Shown: positions 8,076-17,018 of the stretch, in pieces
Position numbering within the stretch: position 1 is the first letter of the stretch
How the letters are laid out: each line of letters opens with the position of its first letter
NCBI GenBank assembly: GCA_018241365.1
Contig: JAFEDX010000191.1
Location: 39,218 to 103,217, forward strand
Direction: 5' to 3'
Length of the DNA: 64,000 nucleotides
Source: Pseudomonadota bacterium
GTDB taxonomy: Bacteria > Pseudomonadota > Gammaproteobacteria > Xanthomonadales > Rhodanobacteraceae
Program-made: the position numbers and the translations under genes
The notes under the pieces: model-generated
The model's database searches: none
What the model saw: only the letters and a program-made list of their open reading frames with translations
What the model was told of the DNA's origin: nothing

Positions 8076-9614
8076 TCAATCGGGCACCGCATCCTCGTAG
8101 TCGTGGATTTGCGTGCGATCCGGCAATGGTTCGCGTCGCAGCATCGCGGCGACCGGCGTGGCGACGATCGCCACGATGAAGTTTGCCACCAGCGCGAGCA
8201 GGCCGATGTAGATGCCGTAATGCTGGCCACCGAACCCGACGGCATACACGGGTTTCAGGCCCTGGTGGTACGCGAGCGCGCTGCCCAACGCCATGCCGGC
8301 GATCCAGCCGAGCAGCAACGCCGGCGCGCGCAGCCAGCGCGTGAACAGGCCGCAGATCACCGCCGGGAAAATCTGCAGCATCCAGATGCCGCCGAGCAGT
8401 TGCAGGTCAATCGCGAATTTCGTCGGCAGGTACAGCACTGCCAGGAGCGCGCCGAATTTCACCAGCAGCGAAACGTTCTTGGCGATCCGTGATTCCTGTG
8501 CGTCGGTCAATCGATCATTGACATAAGCACGCCAGATGTTGCGGGTGAAAAGGTTGGCCGCGCCGATCGACATGATCGCGGCCGGCACCAGCGCGCCCAG
8601 CGCGATCGCGGCAAAGCAGAAGCCCGCGAACCAAGGCGGGAAGCTGGCGTTGATCAACGCGGGCACGGCCATCGAACCGTTCTTCACGTCGATGTGCGCG
8701 GCCAGTGCCATGTAGCCGAGCAGGGCGATCAGCCCCAGCAGAATGCTGTAGGCGGGCAGCCACACTGCATTGCGGCGGATGGTGTCGGGACCGTTGGCGG
8801 ACAGCGTTGCGGTGGTCGCATGCGGGTACAGGAACAGCGCGAACGCGGAGCCCAGCGCCAGCGTCGCGAACGGCCAGTACTGGTCGGGCTTCAGGATCAC
8901 GCCGGTGTCGCCGCCCTTGGCCGCGAATGCTTTTTCGGCCGCGGCGAACACCGCACCGTAGCCGCCCAGCTTGATTGGGATGATGACGACGGCTGCGATC
9001 ACGGTGATGTACAGCATGGCGTCCTTGATGAAGGCGATCAGCGCCGGTGCGCGCAGGCCGCTGGAATACGTGTACAGCGCGAGGATCACGAAGGCGATCA
9101 GGAGCGGTGTTTCCTTGCCGATTCCCAGTGCGCCAAAGCCCATCGCTTCGAAGACCACTTCGAGTCCCACCAGTTGCAACGCGATGTAGGGCATCGTCGC
9201 CAGCACGCCGGTGATCGCCACCGCCAAGGCGAGACCGCGGCTGCCATAGCGGCCCTCGACAAAATCCGCGCTGGTGATCCAGCCGTGCTTGCGGCATACG
9301 TTCCACAGACGCGGCATGGTCAGGAACACGATCGGATATACGAACACGGTGTAGGGCATCGCGAAGAAACCGTAGGCGCCGACGGCGTACACCAGCGCCG
9401 GCACCGCGATCAGGGTGTACGCGGTGTAAAGGTCGCCACCCAAGAGGAACCAGGTGACGAAGGCGCCGAAGCGGCGTCCGCCCAGACCCCATTCGTGCAG
9501 TTGCGAGAGGTCGCCGCGGCGCCAACGCGCGGCGACGAAACCCAGCACCGTGACCAGCGCGAAGAAAAACACGAACACGCCAAGTGCGGTCCAGTCCAGC
9601 TTCGCGCCACTCAT
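8076..9614 (-). CDS. Sodium:solute symporter (SSS family, MctP-like)
   Basis: Membrane protein of 512 residues with about 13 hydrophobic segments typical of the SSS family. The N-terminal region (WGLGGRRFGAFVTWFLLGGDLYTAYT) resembles the MctP/YidK-type monocarboxylate transporters. The start ATG at 9614 overlaps the stop of the small DUF3311 gene (ATGA), and this pairing is the usual one for MctP-type transporters. Expected to take up a small organic acid with sodium; the exact substrate cannot be read from sequence. Confidence 0.9.
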   Translation of the reverse strand: MSGAKLDWTALGVFVFFFALVTVLGFVAARWRRGDLSQLHEWGLGGRRFGAFVTWFLLGGDLYTAYTLIAVPALVYAVGAYGFFAMPYTVFVYPIVFLTMPRLWNVCRKHGWITSADFVEGRYGSRGLALAVAITGVLATMPYIALQLVGLEVVFEAMGFGALGIGKETPLLIAFVILALYTYSSGLRAPALIAFIKDAMLYITVIAAVVIIPIKLGGYGAVFAAAEKAFAAKGGDTGVILKPDQYWPFATLALGSAFALFLYPHATTATLSANGPDTIRRNAVWLPAYSILLGLIALLGYMALAAHIDVKNGSMAVPALINASFPPWFAGFCFAAIALGALVPAAIMSIGAANLFTRNIWRAYVNDRLTDAQESRIAKNVSLLVKFGALLAVLYLPTKFAIDLQLLGGIWMLQIFPAVICGLFTRWLRAPALLLGWIAGMALGSALAYHQGLKPVYAVGFGGQHYGIYIGLLALVANFIVAIVATPVAAMLRREPLPDRTQIHDYEDAVPD

Positions 9615-9799
9615 GCGCGCCGCCCGCGAAACACAATCCAGGTCAGCACCGCCGTGATCGCGATCCAGGCGAATTGCCACGCATAGAAGAACGGCAACCC
9701 TGCGATCGTGGGGTCGATGCGGTTGTAGAACGGCGGCCACAACAACGCCACGAAAGGGATCAGCAGGATCAGCGGCAACCAGCGGCGGGATCTCCGCAT
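9611..9799 (-). CDS. DUF3311 small membrane protein, symporter partner
   Basis: 62-residue protein with two hydrophobic segments (about 8-24 and 37-58) and the FYNRIDPTIAGLPFFYAWQ segment characteristic of DUF3311. Such proteins sit directly upstream of SSS-family monocarboxylate symporters and are thought to be accessory subunits. Here the stop overlaps the symporter start by four bases. Confidence 0.88.
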   Translation of the reverse strand: MRRSRRWLPLILLIPFVALLWPPFYNRIDPTIAGLPFFYAWQFAWIAITAVLTWIVFRGRRA

Positions 9800-9924
9800 G
9801 CGATGTCCTTGGCCGCGAGGCTCGCGGCGTTCGTCAAGTCATCGTATGCTCGCGGGCGGTCGCGGTCGCTGGCAAGTGCCGGAATGGCCGTGGGGACTCA
9901 TCTGCTCGCAGGGGAAAACCTGGC

Positions 9925-10296
9925 ATGCCCAGCAACGTCAATCGTGGACCGCGCCAGATCTGGGCGGCGTTGATCTGGTCGCTCAAGGGATTGCGTGCGG
10001 GTTGGTGCGTGGAAGCTTCGTTCCGGCTCGAAGTGATCCTGCTGGTGATCCTGTTCCCGATCGGGTTATGGCTGGGCGACGGCGCGCTCGAAAAAGCCTT
10101 GCTGGCGGGGTCGCTGCTGCCGGTGCCGGCAGCGGAACTGTTGAATTCGGGCATCGAGGCGCTGGCCGACAAACTATGGCCCGAACACAACCCGATCGCC
10201 GGACGCGTCAAGGATATGGGCTCGGCAGCGGTATTCCTGCTGATGCTCAACGTGCTGGTGATCTGGATCGTGATCCTGGGCGCGAGGCTGTCGTAG
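9925..10296 (+). CDS. dgkA: Diacylglycerol kinase DgkA
   Basis: Small integral membrane kinase (123 residues) that phosphorylates diacylglycerol to phosphatidic acid, recycling lipid released during periplasmic glucan or lipopolysaccharide modification. It has an amphipathic N-terminus, three transmembrane helices and the family motif ELLNSGIEALADK, with the catalytic Glu and Asn. The length matches the family. The TAG stop is provided by the first bases of a repeat element (10293-10368). Confidence 0.93.
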   Translation: MPSNVNRGPRQIWAALIWSLKGLRAGWCVEASFRLEVILLVILFPIGLWLGDGALEKALLAGSLLPVPAAELLNSGIEALADKLWPEHNPIAGRVKDMGSAAVFLLMLNVLVIWIVILGARLS

Positions 10297-10368
10297 GAGC
10301 CTGAGTGCGGGCGACCAAGACCCATCCATGGCCGCAAGCTTCGTGGTCGCGAGCGCGCCCGCTCCTGC
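10293..10368. repeat. REP-type inverted pair (GTAGGAGC family), copy A
   Basis: Two inverted units: GTAGGAGC...GGCGACC at 10293-10316 and the reverse-oriented GGTCGC...GCTCCTGC at 10345-10368. Similar units occur at 18221-18336 and 59697-59773. The first unit supplies the TAG stop of dgkA (10294-10296). Confidence 0.75.
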
Positions 10369-10440
10369 GAACCCGTGGCATTGCGCGCGGGCACGGCGCA
10401 TGCTGCAATCCGCACATCGGCCCCTCACGGAAACTCCGTC

Positions 10441-11097
10441 ATGCGCACCTTGAAGCTGTTGTTCACGGGCTTCGCCGTCTTGCTTGCCTGCGGCCTGTTG
10501 TCCGGCTGCGGCTACAACCAGATCCAGACCAAGGATGAAGCGGTCAAGGCGGCCTGGTCGGAAGTGCTCAACCAGTACCAGCGGCGTGCCGACCTGGTGC
10601 CGAACCTGGTGGCAACGGTGAAGGGTTACGCCGCGCACGAGGAACAGGTCTTCCGCGAGGTCACCGAGGCGCGTTCGAAGGTAGGACAGGTCACGGTCAA
10701 CGCCGACGATGCGGCGTCGCTGGCGAAATACCAGGCGGCGCAAGGTGAGTTGTCCAGCGCGCTGACACGCCTGATGGCGGTTTCGGAGAACTATCCGAAC
10801 CTGAAAGCCGACGGCTTGTTCCAGAACCTGCAGGCGCAGCTCGAGGGCACCGAAAACCGCATCACCGTGGCGCGCAACCGTTACGTGCAGGCGGTGCAGG
10901 ACTACAACAGCTATATCAGGGGTTTCCCGGTGAACCTGACCGCGAAGATGTTTGGTTACCAGGTGAAACCGAACTTCACGGTGGAAAACGAGGCCGCGAT
11001 CTCGACTGCGCCAAAGGTCGATTTCGGCAGCGCGCCGGTCCCGCCAGCGCCGCCCACGGCTCCAACTGCGCCTGCGCCGGCAGCGAGCGCGCATTGA
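10441..11097 (+). CDS. lemA: LemA family lipoprotein
   Basis: 218-residue LemA protein starting MRTLKLLF. A signal sequence ends in lipobox LLSGC, and then comes the family core: GYNQIQTKDEAVKAAWSEVLNQYQRRADLVPNLVATVKGYA, here split by position 28-70 or so. LemA proteins are mostly helical, membrane-associated and of uncertain function. The proline/alanine tail is low-complexity. lemA followed by TPM-domain genes (11323 and 12231) is a recurrent bacterial arrangement, implying a shared envelope role. A repeat-bearing gap of 225 bases separates it from the next gene. Confidence 0.93.
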   Translation: MRTLKLLFTGFAVLLACGLLSGCGYNQIQTKDEAVKAAWSEVLNQYQRRADLVPNLVATVKGYAAHEEQVFREVTEARSKVGQVTVNADDAASLAKYQAAQGELSSALTRLMAVSENYPNLKADGLFQNLQAQLEGTENRITVARNRYVQAVQDYNSYIRGFPVNLTAKMFGYQVKPNFTVENEAAISTAPKVDFGSAPVPPAPPTAPTAPAPAASAH

Positions 11098-11125
11098 TGA
11101 ATGTACGCATGAACCAGATGCTGTT

Positions 11126-11310
11126 CCCCTCTCCCTTCGGGAGAGGGGCAGGGGTGAGGGTCCGTGTTCGCTCATAAACCCAGCGCTGGCGCGTACCCTC
11201 ACCCGGCCTTGCTCGCGCCATCCACGGCATTCGCCCTCCGGGCCGGCTGGCGCCGTTCACGGCTGATCCGGTCGGCCGTAGTCGGCCACCCTCTCCCGAA
11301 GGGAGAGGGG
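11126..11310. repeat. Palindromic repeat pair (GGGAGAGGGG hairpins)
   Basis: First hairpin: CCCCTCTCCC, loop TTC, GGGAGAGGGG at 11126-11148, followed by GCAGGGGTGAGGGT. Second: CCCTCTCCC, loop GAA, GGGAGAGGG at 11289-11309. An inverted ACCCTCACCC copy lies near 11195. Two stem-loops flanking about 140 bases resemble a REPIN or MITE-like unit. The last GGGAGAGGGG lies at Shine-Dalgarno distance from the next gene. Confidence 0.7.
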
Positions 11311-11322
11311 AATGTGCGCTTG

Positions 11323-12231
11323 ATGGCAGGCATATTCGGCAAATTCGCTGCCCTCGCGATGTGTCTGTTTGCCTGCTCCGGCATTGCGCGTGCCGATGTT
11401 GCGGTACCCGCACTGAAGGCGCGGGTCACGGATCTTACCGGCACGCTCACGCCGCAGCAGACGCAGCAGCTCGATTCACAGCTCGCGGCGCTGGAGCAAC
11501 GCAAGGGCGCGCAGATCGTGGTGCTGATGCTGCCGAGCACGCAGCCCGACGACATTGCCGATTACGCCACCCGCGTGTTCGACCAGTGGAAGATCGGGCG
11601 CAAGGGCGTCGATGATGGCGTGCTGGTGGTGGTGGCCAAGGACGACCATCGCGCGATGATTGAAACGGGATATGGACTGGAAGGCGCGATCCCGGATGCC
11701 GCCGCCTCCCGCATCATCCGCGAATACCTGTCGCCGAAGTTCAGGGTCGGCGATTTCTACGGCGGCTTGAACGATGCGATCGGTGCGTTGACCAAATTGA
11801 TTGACGGCGAACCGCTGCCGCCACCGTTGCAGGGGCCGCAGCGCAGCAATGGGGGCATCGTGCACGGGCAGGATTGGTTCACCGGCTTGCTGGTTGCGGG
11901 CTTCGCGTTGTTCTGGGCGCGCGGCTTTTTTGCCTGGGTGCCGCGGACGCCGCGCGCGGGACTCGTGGCCGCCGCCGCCGGTGGCCTGTCGTGGCTGTTC
12001 AGCGGCCTCTGGCTGTTCGGCGTTGTGTTCGGGGTGCTGGGCTTGCTGGTCGGCTTTGCCGGAGGAGCAGGCGGAAGTTTCGCGCGGCGCGGTGGTTCCG
12101 GCGGATGGGGAGGAGGCTGGGGCGGGTTTGGCGGAGGCGGCTTCGGTGGCGGCGGATTCGGCGGTGGGGGCGGAGGTTTTTCCGGTGGCGGCGGCTCGAC
12201 CGGCGGCGGCGGTGCTTCGGGGAGCTGGTGA
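11323..12231 (+). CDS. TPM-domain (YgcG-like) membrane protein with glycine-rich tail
   Basis: 302-residue protein with a signal peptide (about 1-24), a periplasmic TPM domain (LKARVTDLTGTLTPQQ to ALTKLIDGE, about 28-165), and two membrane segments at about 188-205 and 215-240. A very glycine-rich C-terminus follows, with repeated GGGGFGG-type units from about 250. Homologues sit beside lemA. GTG at 11314 is a possible alternative start with GGGAGAGGGG just upstream; ATG 11323 gives a cleaner signal peptide. The TGATG junction couples it to the next TPM gene. Confidence 0.88.
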   Translation: MAGIFGKFAALAMCLFACSGIARADVAVPALKARVTDLTGTLTPQQTQQLDSQLAALEQRKGAQIVVLMLPSTQPDDIADYATRVFDQWKIGRKGVDDGVLVVVAKDDHRAMIETGYGLEGAIPDAAASRIIREYLSPKFRVGDFYGGLNDAIGALTKLIDGEPLPPPLQGPQRSNGGIVHGQDWFTGLLVAGFALFWARGFFAWVPRTPRAGLVAAAAGGLSWLFSGLWLFGVVFGVLGLLVGFAGGAGGSFARRGGSGGWGGGWGGFGGGGFGGGGFGGGGGGFSGGGGSTGGGGASGSW

Positions 12232-12722
12232 TGGATGCGACGCGCTGGTTGCGACATTGGTTCCATGCGCCCGCCAGCCGGGCGTTTCCGCCTGATGCCA
12301 TGCAGGAAATCCAGGCGGCGATCGCAGCGGGCGAAGCCAGGCACGACGGCGAAATCTGTTTTGCCGTCGAAGCGCGCTTGCCGGCACGTTATTTGATTGG
12401 CGGCCGCCGCGTGCGCGAACGCGCGGAGAGCGTGTTCGCCGATCTGAAGGTCTGGGATACCGAACGGCGCACCGGCGTGCTGATCTACGTGCTGCTCGGC
12501 GATTACACCATCGAGATCATTCCCGATCGCGGGGTGGCGGCGCGCGTTCCGGCAGGCTCGTGGGATCGTATCGTCGGTTTCATGGTCGAGCAGTTCCGCA
12601 AGGAACAGTGGAAGGAAGGCGTGCTGGCCGGCATCGAGGCCACCCACAACCTGCTCGAACTCTACCTGCCGCCCGGTCCCGGCCGGCGCAATGAATTGCC
12701 GGATGAACCAATCGTCCTGTAG
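12231..12722 (+). CDS. TPM-domain protein, second copy
   Basis: 163-residue protein without an obvious signal peptide. It carries a TPM-like domain (HDGEICFAVEARLPARY, DTERRTGVLIYVLLGDYTIEIIPDRGVAARV). The ATG overlaps the preceding TGA by one base, implying translational coupling in a lemA/TPM/TPM operon. The domain is often annotated as a TPM phosphatase-like fold, but enzymatic activity is unproven for most members. Convergent with the DUF255 gene, separated by 6 bases. Confidence 0.85.
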   Translation: MDATRWLRHWFHAPASRAFPPDAMQEIQAAIAAGEARHDGEICFAVEARLPARYLIGGRRVRERAESVFADLKVWDTERRTGVLIYVLLGDYTIEIIPDRGVAARVPAGSWDRIVGFMVEQFRKEQWKEGVLAGIEATHNLLELYLPPGPGRRNELPDEPIVL

Positions 12723-12728
12723 GCGGCG

Positions 12729-14801
12729 TCAGTCAGTTCGTATGGCGCGCAACGCTTCGGCCAGGCGATCCGGCGATGTGATGGGCGCTAGGCAGGTCAA
12801 CCCTGCGCAGATGTAAGCGGTGCCGTCGCTGCCGTGCGGTTTGCGTGCGGCCAGCACGCCGGGCAGCGAGGCGAGTTCCGAAGGAATGCAATACGCATCC
12901 AGCGTTTCGTCTGCGATGTCGCGACGTGCGGTGCGCAATGCCGCTTGCCAGCTTGCGGCCTGCGCTTGCCCGCAGCGCACCACGACCTGCGTGCGTGGAT
13001 GCTGGAATTCGCGCAATGCCTGCAACACGCTGCAGCAGGCCTCGGGGTACTGTCGCAACGCTGCGGAGGCTGCGCGCAGGCCGCGTTCCGCGGCATCGAG
13101 ATAACGGCTGTCGCCGACCAGATGTCCCAGACGTAGCAACGCGCGTATCGCAACGCCGTTGCCGTTGGGCATGGCATCATCGGCCCAGCCGCGGCTGCGC
13201 GCCAGCGGGGTCGCGTGTTGCACGGTGCTGAACCAGAAACCGCCGTCCTCGCGATCCTCGAATTTCGCGAGCATCGCATCGGCGAGCGCAATCGCCCAGT
13301 CGAGGTCGCGCAGGTTGAACGCGATCTGCATGGTTTCGAGCAGGGCGCCCAGCAGGAACGCATGGTCGTCGAGGAAGCCAGGGATGCGTGCCGCGGGCGC
13401 GGCAGCATTGGCGTAAAGCTCGCCGTCGATCCATGCCATCCCGCGCAAGGCGGCGAGTGCATGCATCGCCATGCGGGCGCAGCGGGCGTCGCCGAGCAGC
13501 CGCGCGCTGCGCGCCAGCCCGGAAATCGCGAGTGCATTCCATCCGGTGAGGATCTTGTCGTCGCGCAAAGGGTGGTTGCGTTTTTCGCGCAGGTCGAACA
13601 GCGTCCGATGTACCCTGGCGTATTCGATCCTGACCGCTCCGGCGGGGCGGCCAAGTTGCCACGCGAGATTGTCGAGCGGCGCAACGCGCAGCAGGTGCCA
13701 GACCTTGCCTTCGAAGTTCGGGGGGCGATCGAATCCGAAGGCTTCCTCGGCCAGCGACACGCTGGCCTCGGGCAAGGCGGCGCGCAGTTGTTCGCGCGTC
13801 CACAGGTAGAAGCGGCCTTCTCCACCATCGCTGTCGGCGCTGATTGCGCTGTAAAACGCGCCGTTCGGCGCCGTCATGTCGTGTGCCAGCCAGTCCACGA
13901 TACCGTGCGTGGCCTCCATGCAGAGGGTGCGCGAGGCAGTGTTGGTTGATGCGGATGCGGCAATGCGTGCGTAGGCCGGCAACAACTGCGCGTTGTCGTA
14001 CAACATCTTCTCGAAGTGCGGAATGGTCCAGTCGACGTCCACGCAGTAACGGAAGAAGCCACCGCCGAGATGATCCTGCAGCCCACGGCTGGCCATCCTG
14101 GCCAGCGTGAGATCCGCCATCTCGCGTGCGCTGGCGTCGCCGCGTTGGTCGAGCAGCCATTCCAGCTCGGTCGCGCGCGGAAACTTGGGTGCGCCGCGGC
14201 TGCCGCCGTGATCGGTATCAAAGCGTGCCGCGATCTGTTGCAGCGCCTGGGCGTCCGGCGTGCCGCGATCCGGAATCGCGGCACCACCGGCGGCTTCGGC
14301 GTGTTGCAGCCAGCCGCGCAGGGCTTCGGCATGTTCGCGCAATTCGTCGTGGTGCTGGTCGAAATAGTCGCGTACCCGTTGCAGTACCTCGGGGAAACCG
14401 GGCAGCCCATGCCGTGGCACTGGTGGAAAGTAGGTGCCGATGTAGAAGGGCGACAGTGTCTGGGGATCGAGGAATGCCGTCAGCGGCCAGCCGCCGCCGC
14501 GTCCGCTCATCGCCTGGTGCGCGAGTTGATAGATACGATCGATGTCAGGGCGCTCTTCCCGATCAAGCTTGATGTTGACGAACCCGCGGTTCATCGCGGC
14601 GGCGATGCCGGGGTTTTCGAAGCACTCGTGTGCCATCACGTGGCACCAGTGGCAGGCGCTGTAGCCGATCGAGAGCAGGATGGGGGTATCGGTTGCGCGC
14701 GCGTGCTGCAGCGCGACGTCGTCCCATGGCTGCCAGTCCACGGGATTGCCCGCGTGCATGCGCAGGTAGGGGCTGCTGGCGGTGGCAAGGCGATTGGGCA
14801 C
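12729..14801 (-). CDS. DUF255 thioredoxin-like / glycoside hydrolase-like protein (YyaL/SPATA20)
   Basis: 690-residue member of the YyaL/SSP411 family. The N-terminal DUF255 thioredoxin fold has the CHWCH motif (SACHWCHVMAHECF), followed by an (alpha/alpha)6-barrel domain. The opening NRLATASSPYLRMHAGNPVDW is diagnostic. Cellular role is uncertain. The start is a GTG at 14801; no in-frame ATG precedes the conserved N-terminus. Convergent with the lemA operon and followed at 81 bases by the S9 peptidase gene on the same strand, which lies upstream in transcription. Confidence 0.92.
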   Translation of the reverse strand: MPNRLATASSPYLRMHAGNPVDWQPWDDVALQHARATDTPILLSIGYSACHWCHVMAHECFENPGIAAAMNRGFVNIKLDREERPDIDRIYQLAHQAMSGRGGGWPLTAFLDPQTLSPFYIGTYFPPVPRHGLPGFPEVLQRVRDYFDQHHDELREHAEALRGWLQHAEAAGGAAIPDRGTPDAQALQQIAARFDTDHGGSRGAPKFPRATELEWLLDQRGDASAREMADLTLARMASRGLQDHLGGGFFRYCVDVDWTIPHFEKMLYDNAQLLPAYARIAASASTNTASRTLCMEATHGIVDWLAHDMTAPNGAFYSAISADSDGGEGRFYLWTREQLRAALPEASVSLAEEAFGFDRPPNFEGKVWHLLRVAPLDNLAWQLGRPAGAVRIEYARVHRTLFDLREKRNHPLRDDKILTGWNALAISGLARSARLLGDARCARMAMHALAALRGMAWIDGELYANAAAPAARIPGFLDDHAFLLGALLETMQIAFNLRDLDWAIALADAMLAKFEDREDGGFWFSTVQHATPLARSRGWADDAMPNGNGVAIRALLRLGHLVGDSRYLDAAERGLRAASAALRQYPEACCSVLQALREFQHPRTQVVVRCGQAQAASWQAALRTARRDIADETLDAYCIPSELASLPGVLAARKPHGSDGTAYICAGLTCLAPITSPDRLAEALRAIRTD

Positions 14802-14882
14802 GGCCGTTCATGCTAGCGCGAGGGCGGGCAGGCAAAAGCCCGGCGTGGCCGGGCTTTTCCGGTGCACTGGTGCAAGCGAATA

Positions 14883-16892
14883 CTATTTCGATGTTGCGGG
14901 TGCCGCGGCCGCGTTGCCGGGGCCGATGTACCTGGCGAGGAACGGCAGGATCATGTTCCACAATTCCTCGTTGTGCTTTTCGCTCTGGAAGCCGTGCAGT
15001 TCCTTGGGCTCGGCCAGCCATTCGTAAGGCTTGCCCGCCTTGTCGAGGTACGAGCGCAGGTCGGTGGCGTTCTGGAAAGGCACGCGGGGGTCGTCCTTGC
15101 CGTGTGCGATCAGGACGGGCACGTTGAACTTGTCCATCATGCTGACGGGCGACATGTTGTAGGCGTCCTCGCGGCTGCCGATGGCTTCCTTGAAATACAC
15201 GCGCCCACCCGCGAACCGGCGGGTGTCACTCTTGTCCATGCCGATCCGCCAGTCGTACACGCCGGCGTAATCGATCGCGCACTTGTAGAGTCCGGGCGCC
15301 ACGATCGGTTGCATCAGCGAGGAGTAGCCGCCGAAGCTGGCACCGAACACGCAGACGCGGTTCGGGTCGGCGTAGCCTTGCGCGACGGCCCACTTCACGC
15401 CGTCGATCAGGTCGTCCTGGATTCCGGAATTGAATTGCTTGTATCCCGAACGCTGGAAGTTGTAGCCGCGTTCGCCAGAGCCGCGGTAGTTGATTTGCAG
15501 TGTCGCGTAGCCGCGATTGGCCAGCAACGCCGACCACGGATCGTAGAACCAGCTGTCGTTGGGCCCGATCGGGCCGCCATGCGGAATCAATACCAGCGGC
15601 AGATGCTTGTCCTGATCGAGCGGCAGGGTAAGGAATCCAGCCAATTCGGTGCCGTCGCGATTCTTGAAATGTACCGACATGCGCTGGGGCATCTGGTCGG
15701 GTTTGATCCACGGCAGCACCTGGTACAGCGGTCGCGCATTCATCGCGGTCTTGTCGAACAGTGCGTAGGCCCCCGGGTTGCGATCACTGCGCACGCTGAC
15801 CAGCAAGGTATTGCCATCGGTGCTGGCGCCATCCATCGAGACAAACGCGTTGGGTTGGCCCTTGGCCAGTGCCTGCATGATTTCCGCGTAGGTTCCGTCG
15901 GCGATGAACTGGACCCTGGGCCTGCCGCCAGCGGCGAACACGGCCGCAATCGGCGTGTCGTCGACGGGGTTCCACATCACGTCGGTGACGGACGAGAACG
16001 GATCCGAGGCCAGCACCGTGCGCTGGCTGCCATCGAGATCGCATTCGATCAGCTGGTTCGGGCCTCCATCCATGCTGGACAGGGCGTACAGGTGCTTGCC
16101 GTCACGGCTGATGGACATGGGCTCGAACACCTTGCCGACCGTGCTATCCGGCATGCGCTGCCAGTTCTTGCCGTCGGTGCTGTAGAACGCGACGGTGTTC
16201 ATCTGGGTATCGGCACCCGACGCAATGCGGGCGACATCGTGGTAGGGCAGCAACGACATGCCGCCATGCTCGATCTCGCCGATCAACGTGGCGTGGCCGC
16301 TGTCGCCATCGACGTCGTACAGTCCGGACTTGCCGTACTGCCAGATTTCGCCGTTGGCACCCTCCGGCATGCGGCTGAGATTGAGGTAGAAGTGACCGTT
16401 CGGCTGCCTGGGCGTGCCCGCGATGGATGGGAAACCCTGCGGAATATCCAGTGAGTTGACGCCGCTGAACGTGCCGCCGCGGTGCGTCAGGCTGTACAGC
16501 GTCTTCTTGTGCGAGCCATCGTAGTCGACGGCGATGATGTCGCCGGTTGCGGAAGGCGCGACCAGGGTGCCGGTTTCACGCGCGAGACCCATGATCAACC
16601 GCGTGTTGCTCACCCAATGCACGTTGTAGGGCATGTAGTGAAGCGCCATGTCGAGGCGGCTGATCGGCTTCAAGTCCGGCAGCTGCAGCACCGCGAGCTG
16701 GAAGTTCGCGTCGGTGCTGTCGGTGTTTTCGTTGATGACGACGGCCAGATACTTCCCGTCTGGCGAAATCACGGGGTTCGTCAGGGTCGGATGCTTGACG
16801 AAATCGGAGATAGGCAATTCCGCGGCTGCGGCTGTTGCGGACACCAGCAAAGTCACCAGGCACAGCAGTGCGCGAATACGTATGCAACGCAT
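14883..16892 (-). CDS. Secreted S9 family peptidase (prolyl oligopeptidase/DPP-like)
   Basis: 669-residue serine peptidase with a signal peptide (about 1-26). An N-terminal beta-propeller is followed by an alpha/beta-hydrolase domain. The triad is visible as Ser519 in GASFGGYSS, Asp600/601 in HGKDDPR and His633 in KELHGF. The ATG at 16892 has AAGGGAG seven bases upstream on the minus strand; the longer open frame adds implausible residues. Likely a periplasmic or secreted peptidase that feeds on proline-containing or other oligopeptides. Confidence 0.93.
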   Translation of the reverse strand: MRCIRIRALLCLVTLLVSATAAAAELPISDFVKHPTLTNPVISPDGKYLAVVINENTDSTDANFQLAVLQLPDLKPISRLDMALHYMPYNVHWVSNTRLIMGLARETGTLVAPSATGDIIAVDYDGSHKKTLYSLTHRGGTFSGVNSLDIPQGFPSIAGTPRQPNGHFYLNLSRMPEGANGEIWQYGKSGLYDVDGDSGHATLIGEIEHGGMSLLPYHDVARIASGADTQMNTVAFYSTDGKNWQRMPDSTVGKVFEPMSISRDGKHLYALSSMDGGPNQLIECDLDGSQRTVLASDPFSSVTDVMWNPVDDTPIAAVFAAGGRPRVQFIADGTYAEIMQALAKGQPNAFVSMDGASTDGNTLLVSVRSDRNPGAYALFDKTAMNARPLYQVLPWIKPDQMPQRMSVHFKNRDGTELAGFLTLPLDQDKHLPLVLIPHGGPIGPNDSWFYDPWSALLANRGYATLQINYRGSGERGYNFQRSGYKQFNSGIQDDLIDGVKWAVAQGYADPNRVCVFGASFGGYSSLMQPIVAPGLYKCAIDYAGVYDWRIGMDKSDTRRFAGGRVYFKEAIGSREDAYNMSPVSMMDKFNVPVLIAHGKDDPRVPFQNATDLRSYLDKAGKPYEWLAEPKELHGFQSEKHNEELWNMILPFLARYIGPGNAAAAPATSK

Positions 16893-17018
16893 GACAGTCT
16901 CCCTTGATTGGCCAGCCCCAGTCGTGCATGGTAGCGCGCATCGCGCGCGGGATGCCCGGACGGGTTGCCTGCGCGCAAGGCGCTCGCTATGTTTTCCCGT
17001 TGCCTGCCGGAGCGTTCC

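Noticed and set aside
14862..16454. 530-codon plus-strand frame opposite the S9 peptidase
   Set aside because: The minus-strand frame has a signal peptide, ribosome-binding site and complete catalytic triad; the plus-strand frame has none of these.
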